Source of the DNA: an uncultured bacterium
Lineage (GTDB): Bacteria > Spirochaetota > Spirochaetia > Sphaerochaetales > Sphaerochaetaceae
Assembly: GCA_905215015.1 (NCBI GenBank)
Contig: CAJMOS010000011.1
Span: forward strand, 1 to 43,068
Direction of reading: 5' to 3'
DNA: 43,068 nt
Part shown: piece by piece, positions 39,266 through 43,068 of the stretch
How the letters are laid out: every line of letters starts with the position of its first letter
Numbering within the stretch: position 1 is the first letter of the stretch
Position numbers and translations under genes: made by a program
Notes under the pieces: generated by a model
Database searches by the model: none
What the model saw: the letters and a program-made list of their open reading frames with translations, nothing else
What the model was told of the DNA's origin: nothing

Positions 39266-40276
39266 ATGAAAAAATGGTTGTTGATTGTCTCTGCATTGGC
39301 CCTTGCCGGCGGATGTCTGTTCGCTAATGGAAATTCCGAAGCTGGCTCTTCGACCCCGAGCTCCAAGCCGGTGGTCCTGAAGTTCGCCCTGCAGAATGGG
39401 GAGAATCATCCGCTTTGCCAGGGTGTGGCGAAATTCGCCGACCTCGTCAAGGAAAAGAGCGATGGCCGCATCAGCTTCCAGCTGTTCTACAGCGGCGCCC
39501 TTGGAAGCAAGACCGCGACGGTGCAAGGCATGCAGACGGGAACGATTGACGGCGGCATGCTGATGGGTGGCGTCATCGCCGACTATGGTCCGGACAAGCT
39601 GAAAGTCTTCACCTTGCCCTATCTGTTCGACTCGGTCGCCCAGGCCCGCGCCTTCGAGAAGAACGCCGATGGAAGAGCCCTGCTGGACACTGTCCAGTCC
39701 TCTGGAAGCAAGATGGTCTGTATCGGCGCCTACCAGGAGTCCGCCCGCAATTACTTCTTCACCAAGAAGGATGTGAAGAGTCCCGCCGACATGAAGAACC
39801 TGATGGTCCGTTGCCAGGAGGGTTCGGTCTACTATGACGCCGCCGAGGCGCTTGGGGCAAACGTCCAGTCTGTCGCCTTCAGCGAGTTGTACAGCGCCCT
39901 GCAGAGCGGGGTGGTCGACGGCGCGGAGCAACCCTTGTCCGGGTTCGTCAACAACGCGTTCCAAGAAGTCGCCAAGTACTATGTTCTTGACCAGCATGAA
40001 ATCAGCCCGAACCTGATTCTGATGAGCGAAATCACCTGGAACAAGCTTTCCAGCGAGGACCAGGCTCTGATCAAAGAGTGCTTTGACGAGTCGGTTCCTT
40101 ACTTCGAGCAACTCTCCGACGCCAAGGACGCGACCTATCTCCAGCAGATGAAGGACGCCGGGGTGAAGGTCAACGAAGTGGATGTCAGCGAGTGGCAGAA
40201 GGCCTGCGCAAGCGTCTACACCAAGTATGACGCCCAGTATGGTGACCTGATTCGCCAGATCAAGGCTTCCAGGTAA
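39266..40276 (+). CDS. dctP: TRAP transporter periplasmic binding protein DctP
   Basis: Periplasmic binding protein of 336 residues. The signal peptide (about 1-22; a Cys in AGGCLFANGNSE makes a lipoprotein form conceivable but the lipobox is poor) is followed by a Ser/Pro linker and the first DctP strand VVLKFALQNGENHPLCQG. Diagnostic TRAP features: MKNLMVRCQEGSVYYDAAEAL (near 175, with the Arg that binds the ligand carboxylate) and SELYSALQSGVVDGAEQPL (near 205). The DctP family mainly binds carboxylates, including uronic and other sugar acids. It is followed by a hairpin and then dctQ. With the sulfatase at 42140, a sulfated sugar acid is a reasonable guess. Confidence 0.95.
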   Translation: MKKWLLIVSALALAGGCLFANGNSEAGSSTPSSKPVVLKFALQNGENHPLCQGVAKFADLVKEKSDGRISFQLFYSGALGSKTATVQGMQTGTIDGGMLMGGVIADYGPDKLKVFTLPYLFDSVAQARAFEKNADGRALLDTVQSSGSKMVCIGAYQESARNYFFTKKDVKSPADMKNLMVRCQEGSVYYDAAEALGANVQSVAFSELYSALQSGVVDGAEQPLSGFVNNAFQEVAKYYVLDQHEISPNLILMSEITWNKLSSEDQALIKECFDESVPYFEQLSDAKDATYLQQMKDAGVKVNEVDVSEWQKACASVYTKYDAQYGDLIRQIKASR

Positions 40277-40289
40277 GGTCTTGTCTCGA

Positions 40290-40319
40290 GGGAAGGGGAC
40301 CGGTCGGGTTTCCCTTCCC
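40290..40319 (+). terminator. Intercistronic hairpin between dctP and dctQ
   Basis: GGGAAGGGGA (40290-40299) pairs with TTTCCCTTCCC-type sequence at 40310-40319 (10 bp, one G-U), loop 10 nt, with no T-run. It occupies the same position as the hairpins behind tctC in TTT-1 and TTT-3. Confidence 0.65.
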
Positions 40320-40341
40320 ATGCAGTTTTCAAGAGGTTTGT

Positions 40342-40842
40342 ATGGCTTCTCTCAAGGATACCCAGGAAAAGACCGGGTTCGATATCTTTGCGGACCGCTT
40401 CAGCCGATTGATGGTCGGTTTGTGCGTCTGCATCTTCGCCGTCATGGTGTTCTCCGTCTCCTACGGGGTTGTCGGACGGTATCTTCCATTCGTCCGTGCT
40501 CCCCGTTGGACGCAGGAACTCGCCATTCTCTGCATGGTCTGGCTCTGCTTCGTCGGTGCCGGGGCGGCTGTCAAGGATGGCCGGCATGTGCGCATGACCA
40601 TCATCGAGTCGATTGTCCCCAAGAGCTGGATACACCCGCTGCGCCTCTTCGCCTACGTGGTGCTTGTCATTGTCAATCTGTTCTGGGTCGTCTATGGGAT
40701 CCAGACGACAATCCTGAGCCACGCCTCGAAGATGTCGGCTACCGGGTGGCCGTTGTCGGTCACCTACCTCTCCTTGGTCATCGGCGGCCTCTATGGGGCG
40801 GTGATGGCGGTATATCGTATCCGCAAGGGGGTCGACCTATGA
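40342..40842 (+). CDS. dctQ: TRAP transporter small membrane subunit DctQ
   Basis: Inner-membrane protein of 166 residues with four hydrophobic helices: SRLMVGLCVCIFAVMVFSV, ELAILCMVWLCFVGAGAAV, LRLFAYVVLVIVNLFWVVY and LSLVIGGLYGAVMAVY. The family motif RYxxxxxxxWTxELA appears as RYLPFVRAPRWTQELA near residues 49-64. It overlaps dctM by 4 nt (ATGA). Its role is to bridge or stabilise the DctM channel (family knowledge). Confidence 0.94.
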   Translation: MASLKDTQEKTGFDIFADRFSRLMVGLCVCIFAVMVFSVSYGVVGRYLPFVRAPRWTQELAILCMVWLCFVGAGAAVKDGRHVRMTIIESIVPKSWIHPLRLFAYVVLVIVNLFWVVYGIQTTILSHASKMSATGWPLSVTYLSLVIGGLYGAVMAVYRIRKGVDL

Positions 40843-42131
40843 ACTCCATGGCCATCCTGATTCTGCTTGGCAGTTTCTTTCTTCTGATTTTCCTCGGGGC
40901 GCACATTTCCTACTCGATGATCGCTGCCTCGATCCTGACCTTCCTGTATCTGCACTTGTCTCCGGTCCAGATCATCAGCAGTCTGGTCGACGGCGTGGAC
41001 GGGTTCACCTTCCTCGCCATTCCTTTCTTCATCCTCTCCGGCGACATCATGAGCGGCGGTGGCATCAGTGACCGCCTGATTCGTCTGGCCGACGCCTGCA
41101 TCGGATGGATGCGCGGGGGACTGGCGATGGTCAACATCCTTGCCAGCGTCTTCTTCGGCGGCATCAGCGGCAGTGCCACCGCCGACACGGCAAGCCTGGG
41201 AGCCATTCTGATTCCGATGATGGAGAAGCAGGGGTATGACGCCGAGTTCTCCACGGCGGTCACCATGACCAGCAGTGTCCAGGGCATGCTGATTCCGCCC
41301 AGCCACAACATGATCATCTACGCCATGGCGGCTGGAGGGATTTCTGTCTCCGCCCTGTTCATGGCGGGCATCGTCCCCGGCCTGTTGCTGGCCGTCGCGC
41401 TGATGGTCTATTCCTTCTATCTTTCGGTGAAGCGCAACTATCCGAAGGGTTCTCCCTTCTCCTGGAAATACCTGCTGAAGAGCCTGAAGGAGTCCATCTG
41501 GGGGTTGGGCACCGTCCTGATTGTCGTCTTCGGTGTCGTCACCGGACGCTTTACCCCGACCGAAAGCGCCGCCATCGCCTGCTTGTATGCGATTTTCGTC
41601 TCGATTTTCGTGTACCGAGAGATGCGGTGGAAGGACCTGGTGCCGGTTTGCGAGAAAAGCCTGAAGGTGCTGAGCACGGTGCTGGTGCTGATTGCCGCCA
41701 GCGGCCCGTTCGGGTTCTGCATCACCTATCTTGGCATTCCCCAGATGGTGGTGAAGGCATTGCTTGGGCTGACGTCCAGCAAGTTCCTGATCCTGCTTTT
41801 GATCAACCTGATCATTCTTCTGCTCGGCATGATTCTCGGCATGGCCTCGATCATCATCATAGTCACCCCGATTCTGATGCCGGTGCTTGCCAGTATCGGC
41901 TACAGCCCGATACAGTTCGGTACGGTGCTGATCCTGAACTGTGGTATCGGCCTGATCACTCCGCCGGTCGGTGGCGTGCTCTTCATCGGCAGCGGACTGT
42001 CTGGCGTCTCGATCGAACGGCTTGCCAGGCACACCCTGCCGTTCCTGTTGGTCATGGTGGTCGTCCTTGCCCTGATCACCTATATTCCCGCCTTGTCGCT
42101 TGCCCTGCCGCATGCGCTCGGTTTGCTGTGA
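40839..42131 (+). CDS. dctM: TRAP transporter large permease DctM
   Basis: Large inner-membrane subunit of about 430 residues with roughly eleven to twelve helices. DctM/IT-superfamily signatures: FTFLAIPFFILSGDIMSGGG near residue 50, FFGGISGSATADTASLGAIL (near 105) and PPSHNMIIYAMAAG; the C-terminal half repeats this with GIGLITPPVGGVLF. The start is ATG 40839, overlapping the dctQ stop. It couples solute uptake to a sodium gradient (family knowledge). The sulfatase gene begins 8 nt after its stop, so dctPQM-sulfatase form one operon. Confidence 0.96.
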   Translation: MNSMAILILLGSFFLLIFLGAHISYSMIAASILTFLYLHLSPVQIISSLVDGVDGFTFLAIPFFILSGDIMSGGGISDRLIRLADACIGWMRGGLAMVNILASVFFGGISGSATADTASLGAILIPMMEKQGYDAEFSTAVTMTSSVQGMLIPPSHNMIIYAMAAGGISVSALFMAGIVPGLLLAVALMVYSFYLSVKRNYPKGSPFSWKYLLKSLKESIWGLGTVLIVVFGVVTGRFTPTESAAIACLYAIFVSIFVYREMRWKDLVPVCEKSLKVLSTVLVLIAASGPFGFCITYLGIPQMVVKALLGLTSSKFLILLLINLIILLLGMILGMASIIIIVTPILMPVLASIGYSPIQFGTVLILNCGIGLITPPVGGVLFIGSGLSGVSIERLARHTLPFLLVMVVVLALITYIPALSLALPHALGLL

Positions 42132-42139
42132 GGCGGACT

Positions 42140-43068
42140 ATGGGCAAACCAAATGTGATGGTGATATGCGTCGACGAATGGGCGGCAAACAAGATGGGCT
42201 GCTCCGGCGACGCGAACGTGATGACGCCGACACTGGATTATCTTGCCAAGAACGGCATCAGGCTGGACAACGCCTATAGCGAGTGTCCGGTCTGCATCCC
42301 CGCCCGGAGAAGCCTGATGACGGGACTGACCCCGAGAAGCCATGGGGACCGGGTCTACTCGGACCGGATGCCGATGCCCCCGGTTCCGACGTTGGCCGAC
42401 TGTTTTCACAAAGCCGGATATCAGACGATGGCGGTGGGAAAGCTCCATGTCTACCCCCAGCGGAACCGCATCGGCTTCGATGATGTGATTCTTACCGAGG
42501 AGGGGCGTTACGACTTCGGCGTGGTGGACGACTACCAGATTTGGCTGGGTGAGCAAGGCTATGTGGGGCAGGAGTTCATGCACGCGATGGGCAACAACGT
42601 CTACTACACCCGTCCCTGGCACCTTCCTGAGAATACCCACCCGACCAATTGGGTTACCTGGCAGATGGCCAGGCAGATCAAGAGACACGACCCTACCCGG
42701 CCTTTCTTCTTCTACTGTTCCTACCAGTTTCCCCATCCTCCCTTGGTGCCGGCCCAGACCTACTGGGATATGTACAAGGACCGGCAGCTTGGAGGGGTGC
42801 TGACTGACGACTGGCACAAGGACCGCTTTGTCGACAAAGCCCTGGCAGATGCGGCCGACCTGTACAGCGACTGGGAGAAAGACCGGGCACGCAAGGCCTA
42901 CTACGCCCAGTGCACCCATATCGACTATTCGGTCCGCACGCTGATCGGAACCCTGCGGGAGAGCGGTCTCTTGGACAATACGATTCTGGTTTTCGTCTCC
43001 GACCACGGGGACATGCTCTTCGACCATGGCTTTGTCGCCAAGCGTCTTTTCTACGAAAGCAGCGCCAG
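42140..43068 (+). CDS. Sulfatase, Cys-type, predicted cytoplasmic (no. 3; 3' end outside window)
   Basis: The first 309 residues of a sulfatase are visible; the gene runs off the right edge. The protein begins MGKPNVMVICVDEW with no signal peptide (Asp12 as metal ligand). Maturation motif C52-I-P-A-R56 in CPVCIPARRSLMTG, AVGKLHVYPQ (Lys/His near 98) and FVSDHGDMLFDHGF with metal ligands Asp/His (near 290) are present, followed by AKRLFYE with the conserved Lys. AGGCGG lies just before the ATG. It follows dctM by 8 nt, the third case in this window of a carboxylate-type transporter directly linked to a cytoplasmic sulfatase. Confidence 0.9.
   Translation, partial: MGKPNVMVICVDEWAANKMGCSGDANVMTPTLDYLAKNGIRLDNAYSECPVCIPARRSLMTGLTPRSHGDRVYSDRMPMPPVPTLADCFHKAGYQTMAVGKLHVYPQRNRIGFDDVILTEEGRYDFGVVDDYQIWLGEQGYVGQEFMHAMGNNVYYTRPWHLPENTHPTNWVTWQMARQIKRHDPTRPFFFYCSYQFPHPPLVPAQTYWDMYKDRQLGGVLTDDWHKDRFVDKALADAADLYSDWEKDRARKAYYAQCTHIDYSVRTLIGTLRESGLLDNTILVFVSDHGDMLFDHGFVAKRLFYESSA

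Noticed and set aside
1..43068. tRNA or rRNA genes, CRISPR arrays, insertion sequences, riboswitches
   Set aside because: No cloverleaf-like or regularly spaced repeat pattern, transposase motif or known aptamer core was recognised on either strand; weak cases could be missed by eye.

Overview
The window looks like chromosomal DNA of an anaerobic, carbohydrate-fermenting spirochaete, most likely Sphaerochaeta or a close relative (inference). The reasons are the density of solute transporters with LacI/GntR/AraC regulators, the Cys-type sulfatases, and six substrate-binding proteins whose mature N-termini begin with an (N/Q)G-x-x-E type motif (for example FANGSKE), which is common in that group. 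No rRNA, tRNA, CRISPR, insertion sequence or phage gene was seen. Almost the whole window is a series of separately regulated transport-and-catabolism modules.

Layout. (1) 1-4782: a YesM/YesN-type two-component system on the minus strand (kinase cut by the window edge), divergent from two sugar ABC permeases and an UlaG-like metallo-hydrolase. (2) 5102-10635: tripartite tricarboxylate transporter (TTT) no. 1 (tctC-tctB-tctA), a sulfatase and a GntR/LacI-hybrid regulator. (3) 10879-12859, minus: a discoidin-like protein and a LacI regulator, divergent from (4) 13026-17453: TTT no. 2 (tctB-tctC-tctA) and a second sulfatase. (5) 17486-20561: a LacI regulator, a YiaK-type ketogulonate reductase and a zinc alcohol dehydrogenase, ending in a clear terminator. 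(6) 20761-27833: a LacI regulator, TTT no. 3, two Gfo/Idh/MocA oxidoreductases and a TIM-barrel isomerase. (7) 27839-29737: an XRE regulator divergent from an unrecognised 425-residue protein. (8) 29910-34970: an AfuA/FbpA-type binding protein with its own promoter and terminator, then ATPase, fused permease and a second binding protein. (9) 35036-36966, minus: an AAA ATPase plus TOPRIM-like protein, resembling a two-gene anti-phage module. (10) 37100-43068: a second YesM/YesN two-component system, a TRAP transporter (dctPQM) and a third sulfatase, cut by the window edge.

How the genes work together. Three independent transporters (two TTT, one TRAP) are each followed directly by a sulfatase with no signal peptide. 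The simplest reading is that sulfated carboxylates or sugar acids are imported intact and desulfated in the cytoplasm. Modules 5 and 6 look like sugar-acid (ketogulonate/uronate-like) catabolism. Regulation is visible in the DNA: palindromic LacI-type operators with sigma-70-like promoters at 12929, 18508 and 20694, a candidate GntR operator present twice (4992 and 11676), and hairpins placed just after binding-protein genes that lead an operon.

Base composition is mosaic. Most of the first 17.4 kb is AT-richer, except the hydrolase at 4009 and the discoidin-like gene at 10879. From about 17.5 kb on it is markedly GC-richer, with the AAA/TOPRIM pair as an AT-richer island.
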